From Propionibacterium sp. (GTDB taxonomy: Bacteria; Actinomycetota; Actinomycetes; Propionibacteriales; Propionibacteriaceae): a stretch of 64,000 bases of DNA. Both the position numbers and the translations under genes were made by a program. The notes beneath the pieces were generated by a model that made no database searches, was not told where the DNA came from, and was given only the letters and a program-made list of their open reading frames with translations. Positions 21,059 to 29,821 of this stretch are shown here, in pieces. Location: NCBI GenBank assembly GCA_012517405.1, contig JAAYVB010000001.1, positions 186,001 through 250,000 on the forward strand, read 5' to 3'. Each line of letters opens with the position of its first letter. Within the stretch, counting starts at the first letter, position 1.

Positions 21059-22474
21059 TCAGTCGCGTTCCTTGATGCGGTGCACCCGCAGGGTATTCGT
21101 CTTGCCGATCACGCCGATCGGTGAACCGAAGACGATCACCACAGGATCGCCGACCTTCGCCAGGCCGAGGTCCTGCATGATCTCGTTGACCGCGACCACC
21201 ATGTCCTCATTGCTCGGATAGGACGGCGTGGTGAAGACCTGGGCGCCCCAGCACAACGTCAGCCAGTGGGCCGTCTTTTCCTCCGGGGTGAAGACCACCA
21301 GCGGAATCTCGGCACGGAGCCGGGACATCCGGCGAGCGGTATCACCCGACTGGGTGAATGCCACCATGTACTTCGCTCCCAACTGCTGCGCAGCCTGGGC
21401 GGCAGACATGGCGATCACGCCACCGGTGGTGTGGGGATCCCACTTGATCTTGCTGATCTCCTTGATGCCGTGTCGTTCGGTGTTCTCCACGATGCGGGCC
21501 ATCGTCAGGACGGTCTCGACCGGGTAGGCCCCGACAGAGGTCTCACCCGACAGCATGACCGCGTCCGCGCCGTCCAGCACCGCGTTGGCGACATCGGAAG
21601 TCTCCGCGCGAGTCGGGCGTGGCGCACTGATCATCGAATCAAGCATCTGGGTCGCAACGATCACCGGCTTGGCCCACTTGCGGGCCTTGCGGATGATCCG
21701 CTTCTGCACCAGCGGAACTTCTTCCAGCGGCAGTTCGACACCCAGATCACCGCGAGCCACCATGAAGCCGTCGAAGGCGTCCACGATTTCGTTGAGGTTC
21801 TCCACCGCCTGCGGCTTCTCGATCTTGGCGATCACCGGGAGGCGGACGCCCTCCTCGTCCATGATCTCGTGCACGCGGTTGATGTCATCGGCTCGGCGCA
21901 CGAATGACAATGCGATCATGTCGAAACCGTTCTGCAACGCCCAGCGCAGATCGGCCTCATCCTTGTCACTCAGAGCGGGCACATTGACAGCAACGCCGGG
22001 CAGATTGATGCCCTTGTGGTTGCTGACCGGGCCCGCAACGGTGACCTTCGTGACAACGTCGGTGTCGGTGACCGAAACGGCCTCCAGGCCGACGCGTCCG
22101 TCATCGATCAAGATCGTATCGCCCGGCTTGACGTCACCGGGTAGGCCCTTGAAGGTGGTGGATGCCCGATGGGCGTCCCCGTCGATATCGTCGGTTGTGA
22201 TGGTGAATTCCTGGCCGTAGGTCAGGTTCACCTTGCCTTCCACGAAGTTGCCCAGGCGGATCTTCGGACCCTGCAGATCGGCCAACAGGCCGACCGTCTT
22301 GCCCACCGCCTGCGCCGCAGCGCGGGTCTCGTCCAAACGCTTCTTGTGCTCGGCATGGTCGCCGTGGCTCATGTTGAAACGGGCTACGTCCAAACCCGCT
22401 GTGATCAGCTCTTCCATCCGCTCCTGGGTCGACGTCGCCGGCCCGAGCGTACACACGATCTTTGCTCTACGCAC
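21059..22474 (-). CDS. pyk: Pyruvate kinase (Pyk)
   Basis: Pyruvate kinase converts phosphoenolpyruvate and ADP to pyruvate and ATP in glycolysis. The 471-residue protein begins MRRAKIVCTLGPATST and has the active-site signature (VIAKIEKPQAVENL), the Mg/substrate loop GDLGVELP, and TQMLDSMISAPRPTRAE. Its C-terminal allosteric domain includes FTQSGDTARRMSRLR. Length and order are standard. The start is GTG 22474. A strong hairpin terminator follows the stop. Confidence 0.97.
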   Translation of the reverse strand: MRRAKIVCTLGPATSTQERMEELITAGLDVARFNMSHGDHAEHKKRLDETRAAAQAVGKTVGLLADLQGPKIRLGNFVEGKVNLTYGQEFTITTDDIDGDAHRASTTFKGLPGDVKPGDTILIDDGRVGLEAVSVTDTDVVTKVTVAGPVSNHKGINLPGVAVNVPALSDKDEADLRWALQNGFDMIALSFVRRADDINRVHEIMDEEGVRLPVIAKIEKPQAVENLNEIVDAFDGFMVARGDLGVELPLEEVPLVQKRIIRKARKWAKPVIVATQMLDSMISAPRPTRAETSDVANAVLDGADAVMLSGETSVGAYPVETVLTMARIVENTERHGIKEISKIKWDPHTTGGVIAMSAAQAAQQLGAKYMVAFTQSGDTARRMSRLRAEIPLVVFTPEEKTAHWLTLCWGAQVFTTPSYPSNEDMVVAVNEIMQDLGLAKVGDPVVIVFGSPIGVIGKTNTLRVHRIKERD

Positions 22475-22550
22475 GGCACTACCCTAGCTGAGATCGCCAG
22501 TGCAACCAGAAAACAGCAGTAAACCTATTGCCAACCGACAATGCCGGGGA

Positions 22551-23474
22551 TCACGACTCGGCGCGCAGCAGCCGAAGCGCGGAGAGCAGATCAGGACTCG
22601 GTTCGGAACTGAAGGTCACGTACTCGCCGCTACCCGGATGAATGAAACCGAGCCGCACGGCGTGCAACCACTGCCGCTGCAAGCCGAGGCGGGCAGCCAG
22701 CACCGGGTCGGCGCCATAGAGCGGGTCTGCGACACACGGATGGCCGATCGCCGACAGATGCACCCGGATCTGATGGGTGCGGCCGGTCTCCAGGTGCACC
22801 TCGAGCAGGGTCGCCGCGCGCAGCACTTCCACCGCCTCGTAATGGGTGACCGAATGCCGCCCCCCGGCGATTACCGCGAACTTCCAGTCATGGCCCGGGT
22901 GCCGTGCGATCGGGGCGTCGATGGTTCCGCTGAACGGATCGGGGTGGCCCTGGGCCAACGCCAGATAAGTCTTGTCGACGCTGCGGTCACGGAAGGCTTG
23001 CTTGAGCACCGAATACGCGTGCTCACTCTTAGCCACGACCATCAGCCCCGAGGTGCCGACATCGAGGCGTTGGACGATGCCTTGGCGCTCAGCCGCCCCC
23101 GAGGTGGACACCTGGACTCCGGCGGCGGCCAGATGAGAGACCACGTCGGGCCCGGTCCAGCCCAGCGACGGGTGAGCAGCGACCCCGGCCGGCTTGTCGA
23201 CGACGACCAGTTCGGAATCCTCGTGAACGATGCGCAGCCCGTCGGCGAGCACCGGAACGACCTTGGCCTGGCGCACCGGCTCGCTGATGTCGACCTCCAG
23301 CAGATCCCCGGCATGCACTCGTCCCGATGCCCGGGTGACCACCGAGCCGGCCAGCTGCACGGCCCCCGCGTCGATGAGGTCAGCGATCCGCGAACGGCTC
23401 AGCCCGGTCATCCGGGCAGCGGCCACATCGATGCGCTCATCGTCCAGGCCATCGGGCACCAGCAGCAGCGCCAT
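22551..23474 (-). CDS. RluD-family 23S rRNA pseudouridine synthase
   Basis: This 307-residue protein has an N-terminal S4 RNA-binding domain (ERIDVAAARMTGLSRSRIADLI) and a RluA/RluD-type catalytic domain with VVDKPAGVAAHPS, the active-site QRLDVGTSGLMVVAK (catalytic Asp) and ETGRTHQIRVHLSAIGHP. In other bacteria this family modifies uridines of 23S rRNA helix 69. Its ATG overlaps the lspA stop by 4 bp, a pairing widely conserved in Gram-positives. The upstream open frame belongs to lspA's shadow. Confidence 0.93.
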   Translation of the reverse strand: MALLLVPDGLDDERIDVAAARMTGLSRSRIADLIDAGAVQLAGSVVTRASGRVHAGDLLEVDISEPVRQAKVVPVLADGLRIVHEDSELVVVDKPAGVAAHPSLGWTGPDVVSHLAAAGVQVSTSGAAERQGIVQRLDVGTSGLMVVAKSEHAYSVLKQAFRDRSVDKTYLALAQGHPDPFSGTIDAPIARHPGHDWKFAVIAGGRHSVTHYEAVEVLRAATLLEVHLETGRTHQIRVHLSAIGHPCVADPLYGADPVLAARLGLQRQWLHAVRLGFIHPGSGEYVTFSSEPSPDLLSALRLLRAES

Positions 23475-24064
23475 CAGCGACGCTCCGAGCGGAACGACCA
23501 GATGATCAACAAGATCGCCGCGCCGGTGATGCACATATCGGCCACATTGAAAATGGCGAAGCCGCGTACGGCAATGAAGTCGACGACGTGACCGAGAAAA
23601 GGACCCGGATCGCGGAACAGCCGGTCGGTGAGGTTGCCGGCGACACCGGCTATCAGCCAGCCGATGCCCACCGCGGCCAGCCAGCTGCGTACCCTGGGTG
23701 CAGCGAACGCCAGCAACCCTGCGAGCACACACAAGGCGAGCACAGAGAGCACGACGGTGAACTGGGTGCCCATGCTGAACGCCGCGCCCGGATTGAAATG
23801 CAGCGAGAACCACAACAGGCCGGGGATCACCTCGACAGGCTGGCCCACGGTCAGCCTGTCGACCGCCAGATGCTTGGTGAACTGATCGAGCGCATACAGC
23901 AGCGGCACCATAACAGCCATCAGGATGCGGAATCTTCGGGGTGTCGGCGAGGTGCTGGTAGCACCTGTCGGCACCCGGACTGGCGCGCTCTCCCCATCCA
24001 CCTCACTCGGCTGGGGAGTCGAAGCGGCTATCGCCTCTCCTGGCGCTGCTTGCAAGCCACGCAC
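23474..24064 (-). CDS. lspA: Lipoprotein signal peptidase (LspA, SPase II)
   Basis: LspA cleaves signal peptides of prolipoproteins after lipidation. Four membrane helices are visible. The catalytic aspartates lie in VAGNLTDRLF and FNVADMCI, with the conserved HFNPGAAFSM loop. GTG 24064 gives 196 residues and an extra ~45-residue N-terminal tail before the first helix (MAVMVPLLYALDQF). It overlaps the preceding gene by 37 bp, so a later start such as GTG 24001 is possible. The gene is last but one in the dcw-downstream run and overlaps the pseudouridine synthase gene. Confidence 0.93.
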   Translation of the reverse strand: MRGLQAAPGEAIAASTPQPSEVDGESAPVRVPTGATSTSPTPRRFRILMAVMVPLLYALDQFTKHLAVDRLTVGQPVEVIPGLLWFSLHFNPGAAFSMGTQFTVVLSVLALCVLAGLLAFAAPRVRSWLAAVGIGWLIAGVAGNLTDRLFRDPGPFLGHVVDFIAVRGFAIFNVADMCITGAAILLIIWSFRSERR

Positions 24065-24453
24065 ATCGTGGCGCGCGGGAAGGCCTCGAGTCTGGCCTTG
24101 CCGATCGGCTTGCCGCAGTTCTCGCAGTACCCGTAGGTGCCCGCCGCCAGCGCCTTGACCGCCTGCTCGGTCTGATCAAGCATGTTCCGCTGATTGTTGT
24201 GCAGCGACAGTTCCTGGTCGCGTTCGAAATTGGACGAGCCGACGTCGGCCGGATCGCGGCCAGCCCCGTCGCTGCCCTCGGTCATCAGCGCGGCCAATTC
24301 GGCTTGGGCATGGGCGACAGCGGCCCGCAACCGGTCACGTTCCTCGATCAGTTCCGCACGAACCGCAGCCACCTCTTCGGCGGTCCAGGGATCCTCCCCA
24401 TCGAGAACCGGCAGAGCGGTGAGCACCGCCTCGTCAGGTTTGGTGGTTGCCAT
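24028..24453 (-). CDS. TraR/DksA-type zinc-finger protein
   Basis: This 141-residue protein has a long coiled-coil (residues about 25-100) followed by a four-cysteine zinc finger (YCENCGKPIGKARLEAFP and CVACKQRQ). The fold is that of DksA/TraR proteins that enter the RNA polymerase secondary channel. DksA itself has acidic tip residues; whether this actinobacterial version acts the same way is not known. ATG 24453 has a strong ribosome site (GAGGAG, 5-base spacer). The upstream TTG is too close to it. It overlaps lspA. Confidence 0.9.
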   Translation of the reverse strand: MATTKPDEAVLTALPVLDGEDPWTAEEVAAVRAELIEERDRLRAAVAHAQAELAALMTEGSDGAGRDPADVGSSNFERDQELSLHNNQRNMLDQTEQAVKALAAGTYGYCENCGKPIGKARLEAFPRATMCVACKQRQERR

Positions 24454-24520
24454 CAATTCTCCTCGTACGTTTAGCGGGCAGTGTACACCTCACTACCAGC
24501 CATGCAACTGTCCCAATACG

Positions 24521-24557
24521 CCGACGCCCCCGACACCTGCTAGGTGCGGGGACGCCG
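24521..24557 (-). terminator. Imperfect hairpin after divIVA
   Basis: An imperfect inverted repeat (CCCCG-A-CACCT, loop GCT, AGGTG-CGGGG, with outer CCG/CGG pairing) follows the divIVA stop and precedes the TraR/DksA gene. It is likely a partial or full terminator that separates the division genes from the dksA-lspA segment. Confidence 0.5.
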
Positions 24558-24568
24558 GAGGGTCAAGC

Positions 24569-25741
24569 TCAGTTCAGTTCTTGGCGGCTCTCATCGACCA
24601 GGGCGTCCAGCCGCGGGGTCGAGACATGCGGCTGACCCAACCCGTACATCGCATCGGTGTCGGGACGCTGACTCGGGCTGATCGATGTCTGGCCCAGCTG
24701 GTCGATCTGCGACTGGAGGAATCCGTTGAAGGTGCGACGGTAATTCTCCTCGTAGTCGCGCAGCTGATTGACACGATCAACCAAGACGTCGCGATCGTTC
24801 TCCAAACCGGTGAACAGCTCGGCACGGCGCTCGCGAACCTCGGCGTCCAGCCGGTCGGCGCGTCCGCGGGCCTCACCCAGAATGCGGTCTGCCTGCTGGC
24901 GGGTCTCGGTGTCCAGCTGCTCGGCGCGCGCCTTGGACTCACGGTCCAGCTGATCGGCGCGCGAACGCGACTCGTGATCGAGTTGCTCGGCGCGGGCCCG
25001 GGCTTCGGCGGTGGTGCGCTCGGCCTGACCCACAGCCTCGGTGATCCGGCGGTGAGCCTCGGCATCGGCGTCGGCCAGCAGGGTCTCGGCCTGCTCGGTG
25101 GCCAGTTCGACCAACCGGACAACCGCCGAGCTGGCCTCGGAACTCGTGGTGACCCGAATCTGGCGGACATCGCCGTCGGAGCCGTCCAGCACCTGCCGCG
25201 GCGCCGGGGCCGGCGCCTGCTGGGCGGCCTCCGCGCGCTGCTGGGCCGCCGCCAATTCCTGCTGGCTGTTGTTCAGCTGGCCACGCAGTTCCTCGAGCTG
25301 ACGGTGCAGGTTCTCGTTCTCGGCGCGCAACTGCTCGCCGCCGGTCTTCGACAGGTCGCTGCTGGCCCGCAGCTCGTCCAGCTGTCCGCGCAGCTGAGCG
25401 ACCTCACTGCTCAGCCGCTCGTTCTCCTGGTGAAGCTGGCTGCTCGCCGTTTGCAGCGAAGCGTGCTCGTTGCGCAGGGCATCCAACTCGCCAGCCAGGC
25501 GGCTGGACGCGGCTTGCGCGTTCTTCAACTCGTTGCGCAGGGCATCATCAGCTTCACTGGAGGCAGCCTCGCCACCAGAGCCACCGGCACGTAACTGCTC
25601 CAGTTCCTCGGTCAGCTGGGCATAACTGATTTCCAGCTTGTCCATGAAGTTGTCTACCGCGCTGGCCCGATATCCGTCCTCGCTTGGCTTACGCGCCATC
25701 GGGAAGCGAATATTGCGGACCTCATCGAGGGACAGAGTCAT
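24569..25741 (-). CDS. wag31: DivIVA/Wag31 polar growth coiled-coil protein
   Basis: DivIVA/Wag31 binds curved membrane at poles and septa and guides wall synthesis in actinobacteria. The 390-residue protein starts with the DivIVA domain (MTLSLDEVRNIRFPMARK, SAVDNFMDKLE), followed by long coiled-coils. Repeats such as RAEQLDHESRSRADQLDRES occur at residues about 240-300. A Gln/Ala/Pro-rich break lies near residue 180. It is longer than mycobacterial Wag31 (about 260) because of extra heptads. It is 168 bp downstream of yggT. That gap holds the inverted repeat ACCTG-TT-CAGGT at 25836-25847. Confidence 0.94.
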   Translation of the reverse strand: MTLSLDEVRNIRFPMARKPSEDGYRASAVDNFMDKLEISYAQLTEELEQLRAGGSGGEAASSEADDALRNELKNAQAASSRLAGELDALRNEHASLQTASSQLHQENERLSSEVAQLRGQLDELRASSDLSKTGGEQLRAENENLHRQLEELRGQLNNSQQELAAAQQRAEAAQQAPAPAPRQVLDGSDGDVRQIRVTTSSEASSAVVRLVELATEQAETLLADADAEAHRRITEAVGQAERTTAEARARAEQLDHESRSRADQLDRESKARAEQLDTETRQQADRILGEARGRADRLDAEVRERRAELFTGLENDRDVLVDRVNQLRDYEENYRRTFNGFLQSQIDQLGQTSISPSQRPDTDAMYGLGQPHVSTPRLDALVDESRQELN

Positions 25742-25909
25742 CTCTTACTCCAGATCAGCAGGCTCAATTATCCGGACGAGCCAGGTAGCCCGACCCTTTT
25801 GTGTTCGTCTTCGAGTGCGCCGTGACGCACTTATGACCTGTTCAGGTTACTCCATGGGGCTCTGATACGCCTGACCACGACGCACAATGCGTGCCCGACT
25901 GGGCCTGAA

Positions 25910-26200
25910 TCAGAAGAAAACCTGGACGATCACGCGCTGTAGCACGTAGACGCCGATGAAAACTGCCATAAAGGCTATGTCGAGACTTACGCCGCCGAGA
26001 TTGAGCGGGGGGATGATCTTGCGCAGCGCGCGGATAGGAGGATCGGTCAACGTATAGATGATCTCGAACAGCGAAGCGAGGATACCTCGGGGACGCCAGC
26101 GCGGAGCGAACATCGGAATCCAGCTGATGATCATTCGCGCGAGCAGCAGCCAGATGTAGACCTGGAGCAGCATGTACAAGAGCCAGCCGGCAGTCTGCAT
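25910..26200 (-). CDS. YggT family membrane protein
   Basis: This 96-residue protein has two membrane helices (GWLLYMLLQVYIWLLLARMI and LDIAFMAVFIGVYVLQ) and the YggT signature DPPIRALRKIIPPL between them. It is found beside sepF and divIVA in most Gram-positives. Its exact role in division or osmotic response is unclear. It lies 12 bp downstream of sepF, so the two share a transcript. Confidence 0.9.
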   Translation of the reverse strand: MQTAGWLLYMLLQVYIWLLLARMIISWIPMFAPRWRPRGILASLFEIIYTLTDPPIRALRKIIPPLNLGGVSLDIAFMAVFIGVYVLQRVIVQVFF

Positions 26201-26212
26201 CGGTAGGAAACC

Positions 26213-26716
26213 TCAACTCTGGTTGTAGAAACCGCCCTTGATGCGTTCCTTATCTTCGGCGGTCACGTTGACATTGTTCGGCGAGAGCAGGAAGACCTTA
26301 CTCGTTACACGTTCAATCGTGCCACGAAGTCCAAAGATCAGCCCAGCCCCGAAGTCGATGAGACGCCGCGCGTCGGCGTCCTCCATGTCGGTCAGGTTCA
26401 TGATCACGGGCACGCCGTCGCGGAAGTGCTCACCGATCGTCCGAGCCTCGTTGAAGGCCCGCGGATGGACGGTGATGATGCGGCCGAGGTCGGCCTTGAC
26501 CGGATCGGAAACGCGAGTTTCGACATCTGCGGCATCACGGTAGTGGTCCTGCTGCGCCGGGCGGCGGTTGATGGGTGTCACGGCCGATACCTCCTCGCTG
26601 CGCTCGTAGCCATAGATCGGTTCGCTGAACTGCTCGACGTCGTCGCCGTAGCGCTCGTCCTCCTCATCCCGGACCAATCCGAGCCACGCCGCCGCTTTCC
26701 GAATCGTCTGCGCCAT
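26213..26716 (-). CDS. sepF: Cell division protein SepF
   Basis: SepF tethers FtsZ to the membrane and bundles its filaments; it is the main membrane anchor in actinobacteria, which lack FtsA. The 167-residue protein has an N-terminal amphipathic helix (MAQTIRKAAAWLGLVRDEE), an acidic linker, and the DUF552 core (VHPRAFNEARTIGEHFRDGV, MNLTDMEDADARRLIDFGAG, VFLLSPNNV). ATG 26716 matches the family start. It is 100 bp after pgeF. Confidence 0.95.
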   Translation of the reverse strand: MAQTIRKAAAWLGLVRDEEDERYGDDVEQFSEPIYGYERSEEVSAVTPINRRPAQQDHYRDAADVETRVSDPVKADLGRIITVHPRAFNEARTIGEHFRDGVPVIMNLTDMEDADARRLIDFGAGLIFGLRGTIERVTSKVFLLSPNNVNVTAEDKERIKGGFYNQS

Positions 26717-26816
26717 TGTGAACCCTTTCACGCTCGACTGAGGAGTATCCCGCAACCGAGTCGAGCCTACCTGGACAAGGCGTGAAGGCCGCGAAGATCG
26801 CCACGCGACACGCCCG

Positions 26817-27587
26817 CTATTCAGCGAGCCAGACCAGACCGATCTGGCGGCCGGCACCGGGACCGTCACCGCGGTGGGAGAACAGGCTCGTGCTGGTCAG
26901 CGTGCACGGATCCGCGCGATGAACCTCCACCCCCAGATGTTCGAGTTGTGCCTCGGCACCGGCGCCCAGATCAATGGCCGGACTCCCCCAGCTCGTGACC
27001 GCTGCACACTCGGGAATCCGTTCGGCAGCATCAGCAGCCATCTGAGCAGGCACTTCGTAGCAGTCGCCGCAGATGTGCGGGCCGATCCACGCCGTGATCC
27101 GGCGAGCGCCCGCATCGCCCATCGCTGCGACCGCTGCAGGCAGCACACCCTCGAGCAGGCCCACGCGCCCGGCATGGGCCCCGGCGACGATGCGCCGGGC
27201 CGGATCGGCCAGGATCACCGGAACACAGTCGGCGACCCGGATCATCACCGCCAATCCCGGCGTGGTGGACACGATGGCGTCCGCCACCGGCAGCCGCGCC
27301 ACACCTGGCGCGCCGTTGCCGATCCAGCCGTCGGACGACCAATCGCGTCCGTCATCGTCTGCCAGATGCACGGCGGTGCCGTGGATCTGGTGAACGGCCA
27401 CGATCGGGGTGATCCCGGCGGCCTGTCGCACCCGGCTCATATTCGTGCGCAGATGGTCGATCTCGTCCAGGTCGCTGCGTCCGAGATTGAGGCGGCCCAG
27501 CGCACCCTCGGACACGCCACCCAGCCGATCGGTGAATGCGACGCCTACTCCACCGTTGCCGGCGGGGTCGATGAACTCGGCGAACAC
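26817..27587 (-). CDS. pgeF: PgeF/YfiH family peptidoglycan editing/purine nucleoside phosphorylase-like protein
   Basis: This 256-residue protein of the YfiH/DUF152 family lies directly after ftsZ, its standard actinobacterial site. Zinc-site residues are visible in VHQIHG, VADCVPVIL and GAHAGRVGL; in most relatives the last motif reads HAGWRG, so the Trp is replaced here. Described activities for the family include removal of wrongly incorporated residues from wall precursors and purine nucleoside phosphorolysis. Which applies here is unknown. GTG 27587 lies 7 bp after the ftsZ stop. Confidence 0.9.
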   Translation of the reverse strand: MFAEFIDPAGNGGVGVAFTDRLGGVSEGALGRLNLGRSDLDEIDHLRTNMSRVRQAAGITPIVAVHQIHGTAVHLADDDGRDWSSDGWIGNGAPGVARLPVADAIVSTTPGLAVMIRVADCVPVILADPARRIVAGAHAGRVGLLEGVLPAAVAAMGDAGARRITAWIGPHICGDCYEVPAQMAADAAERIPECAAVTSWGSPAIDLGAGAEAQLEHLGVEVHRADPCTLTSTSLFSHRGDGPGAGRQIGLVWLAE

Positions 27588-27594
27588 GCCGCGC

Positions 27595-28773
27595 TCACTT
27601 CATGAAATCGGGGATGTCCAGGTCGTCATCATCGTCGGCGACCGGAGCCACTACAGGACGCTTGGTCATGTGCGTCGGTTCGTTGTGGCCGTCGTCGGAC
27701 GCCGAGAAGTTCGGTGTGAACCGACGCTGCTCGTCGGACCGATTGATCATCGGCTCGGCCTTGGGCTGCGGACGAGTCTCCGGCTGCTGAGCGGCGGCTG
27801 CGGGCTTCGCCTTGGGTGTCGGCTGGCCGGAATCGAAGCCTGCCGCGATGACAGTGACGCGCACCTCATCGCCGAGCGCATCGTCGATGACCGTGCCGAA
27901 GATGATATTCGCCTCGTCGTGTGCGGCTTCCTCAATGAGGTTCGCGGCCTCGCTGACTTCGAACAGGCCCAGATCCGAACCGCCCGCAATCGACAGCAGC
28001 ACGCCGCGCGCTCCGTCGATGCTGGCCTCCAGCAACGGGCTGGAGATGGCCTGCTCGGCCGCCTCGCGCGCCCGGTCGTCACCACGGGCCGAACCGATGC
28101 CCATCAAGGCCGACCCGGCGTTGCTCATGACCGACTTGACGTCGGCGAAGTCGAGATTGATCAGGCCGGGTGTCGTGATGAGGTCGGTGATACCCGACAC
28201 GCCTTGCATCAGTACCTGGTCGGCCTGCTTGAAGGCGTCCAGGATGGCGACCCGCACATCGGTCATCTCGAGCAGCTTGTCATTGGGGATGACGATCAGG
28301 GTGTCGACCTCGTCGGCCAGGTTCGCGATGCCCGAGTCCGCCTGATTGGCTCGGCGGCGTCCCTCGAAGGAGAACGGCCGGGTCACCACCCCTATGGTCA
28401 GTGCACCCAGCGAACGGGCGATCTTGGCCACCACCGGGGCCCCACCGGTACCGGTGCCACCGCCCTCGCCGGCGGTGACGAAAACCATGTCGGCGCCCTT
28501 CAGCGCGTCCTCGATCTGGTCGGAGTGATCCTCGGCCGCCTGGCGGCCCTTCTCGGGATCAGCACCGGCACCCAGACCGCGGGTCAGGTCCCGGCCGATG
28601 TCGAGCTTGACATCGGCGTCGCTCATCAGCAGCGCCTGGGCATCGGTATTGATCGCGATGAACTCAACACCCTTGAGGCCCGACTCGATCATCCGGTTGA
28701 CGGCATTGACACCACCGCCACCGACGCCGACCACCTTGATGACTGCCAAGTAATTCTGCGATGCAGTGGCCAC
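27595..28773 (-). CDS. ftsZ: Cell division GTPase FtsZ
   Basis: FtsZ polymerises into the Z-ring. The 392-residue protein has the N-terminal [19 protein letters not shown], the tubulin signature [12 protein letters not shown], and the T7 loop [15 protein letters not shown] that completes GTP hydrolysis. A Pro/Ala/Gln-rich linker and a conserved C-terminal peptide (DLDIPDFMK) that should bind SepF follow. GTG 28773 ([11 protein letters not shown]) is the homology start; the frame extends upstream without homology. A 319-bp gap with a likely promoter separates it from ftsQ. Confidence 0.97.
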   Translation of the reverse strand: MATASQNYLAVIKVVGVGGGGVNAVNRMIESGLKGVEFIAINTDAQALLMSDADVKLDIGRDLTRGLGAGADPEKGRQAAEDHSDQIEDALKGADMVFVTAGEGGGTGTGGAPVVAKIARSLGALTIGVVTRPFSFEGRRRANQADSGIANLADEVDTLIVIPNDKLLEMTDVRVAILDAFKQADQVLMQGVSGITDLITTPGLINLDFADVKSVMSNAGSALMGIGSARGDDRAREAAEQAISSPLLEASIDGARGVLLSIAGGSDLGLFEVSEAANLIEEAAHDEANIIFGTVIDDALGDEVRVTVIAAGFDSGQPTPKAKPAAAAQQPETRPQPKAEPMINRSDEQRRFTPNFSASDDGHNEPTHMTKRPVVAPVADDDDDLDIPDFMK

Positions 28774-29001
28774 CAGTCCGCCCCATTCCCTGCCAGTGCT
28801 CAAAGCACCGATTCGTCTGTTCGCTCGTTCGGCTCGTCCGCGCCCCGGTTCCGATCCTTCCGGCCCCGTGGCTGCACCCATTCTGCACTGCCGATCGAAG
28901 CAATTCCGCCAAGTGAGCGACCAAATCCGCGGCCGGTTCGTCGGCAGATGGCCTTTTGAGGCAGGCAATGACATGCTCACCCGCTCAGACACGCGAAACT
29001 C

Positions 29002-29031
29002 ACAGTACGAAAGCAGCCAAAGTGCTGTCCA
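29002..29031 (-). promoter_or_regulatory. Predicted promoter of ftsZ in the ftsQ-ftsZ gap
   Basis: On the minus strand TGGACA (29026-29031) and TACTGT (29002-29007) are 18 bp apart. The 319-bp gap from 28774 to 29092 has no gene; besides this promoter and the hairpin at 29050-29077, I see nothing else defined. ftsZ in actinobacteria commonly has its own promoters between ftsQ and ftsZ. Confidence 0.45.
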
Positions 29032-29049
29032 CACCGGGACACGCTCAAA

Positions 29050-29077
29050 CCTCGATAACCTCAAGTACAGGTCGAGG
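29050..29077 (-). terminator. Possible weak hairpin after ftsQ
   Basis: CCTCG/CGAGG arms plus an inner ACCT/AGGT pair form an imperfect hairpin 15-45 bases after the ftsQ stop, followed on the transcript by TTTGAG. It may attenuate readthrough from the mur genes into ftsZ. Confidence 0.35.
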
Positions 29078-29092
29078 CTTTGGGACCCGAGT

Positions 29093-29821
29093 TCAGCGGA
29101 TTGCCGGATGCCCGGGCGCCGATACATCGAAAACCGTGCCCGGCTGGGCCAGCAGCACCGGCAGCAGGGCCGCCTTCTCGTCCGAGAGGCTGGCGTTGCC
29201 CCAGACGATCTGCCGTCCGTCGGCCAGCTCGATCACGATGTGGTCGATGGTGGAGGCCGTCACCTGGGTGGTCTGCGCGACCACATCGGCGGGCAGCGCC
29301 GAGACCACGGTGGCGACGTCGGCCAGCATCCGCTGTTCGTCACCGGCGGTATCGGCGACCACGCCCTCGACAGGCTCCGATGCGGTGTGGAAAATCTTCC
29401 CGCTAGCATCCACCCATTGATAGCTGCCCGCATTGATGCGCTGATAAACCATCGTGCGTTCGATCACCTCGATGCCCAATTCATGCGGCCAATTGCGGTG
29501 CAACACCACGTCGGCCACCTCGGGCAATGCCAGCAGCCGCTGGCGGATGGCGTCGGCCGGGATGCGCGTGAGCGGCGTGCCGAGGGGCACTCGCGCGGTC
29601 TGGACGATCTCGTCGGTGGTGGTCAGCTGGGTACCGGTGACGGTGACCTCACGGGTGGCCAGGGCGGACGAGAAGAGCGCCACCCAGGCCAGCACCGCGA
29701 GGACCACCAATGCGGCGCCGATGATGATGGCCCGCTTGCGCCGGGCGCGCTGCTGGGTCTTGCGGCGCAGGTCGAGCCGAGGCCCCAGGTCGGTGCGTCC
29801 GCTGGTCCCGTTGGCCGTCAT
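29093..29821 (-). CDS. ftsQ: Cell division protein FtsQ
   Basis: FtsQ is a bitopic divisome protein. The 242-residue sequence has a basic cytoplasmic tail, one membrane helix (residues about 31-52), a POTRA domain ([38 protein letters not shown]) and the FtsQ beta domain ([17 protein letters not shown]). Its ATG overlaps the murC stop by 4 bp. Confidence 0.93.
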   Translation of the reverse strand: MTANGTSGRTDLGPRLDLRRKTQQRARRKRAIIIGAALVVLAVLAWVALFSSALATREVTVTGTQLTTTDEIVQTARVPLGTPLTRIPADAIRQRLLALPEVADVVLHRNWPHELGIEVIERTMVYQRINAGSYQWVDASGKIFHTASEPVEGVVADTAGDEQRMLADVATVVSALPADVVAQTTQVTASTIDHIVIELADGRQIVWGNASLSDEKAALLPVLLAQPGTVFDVSAPGHPAIR

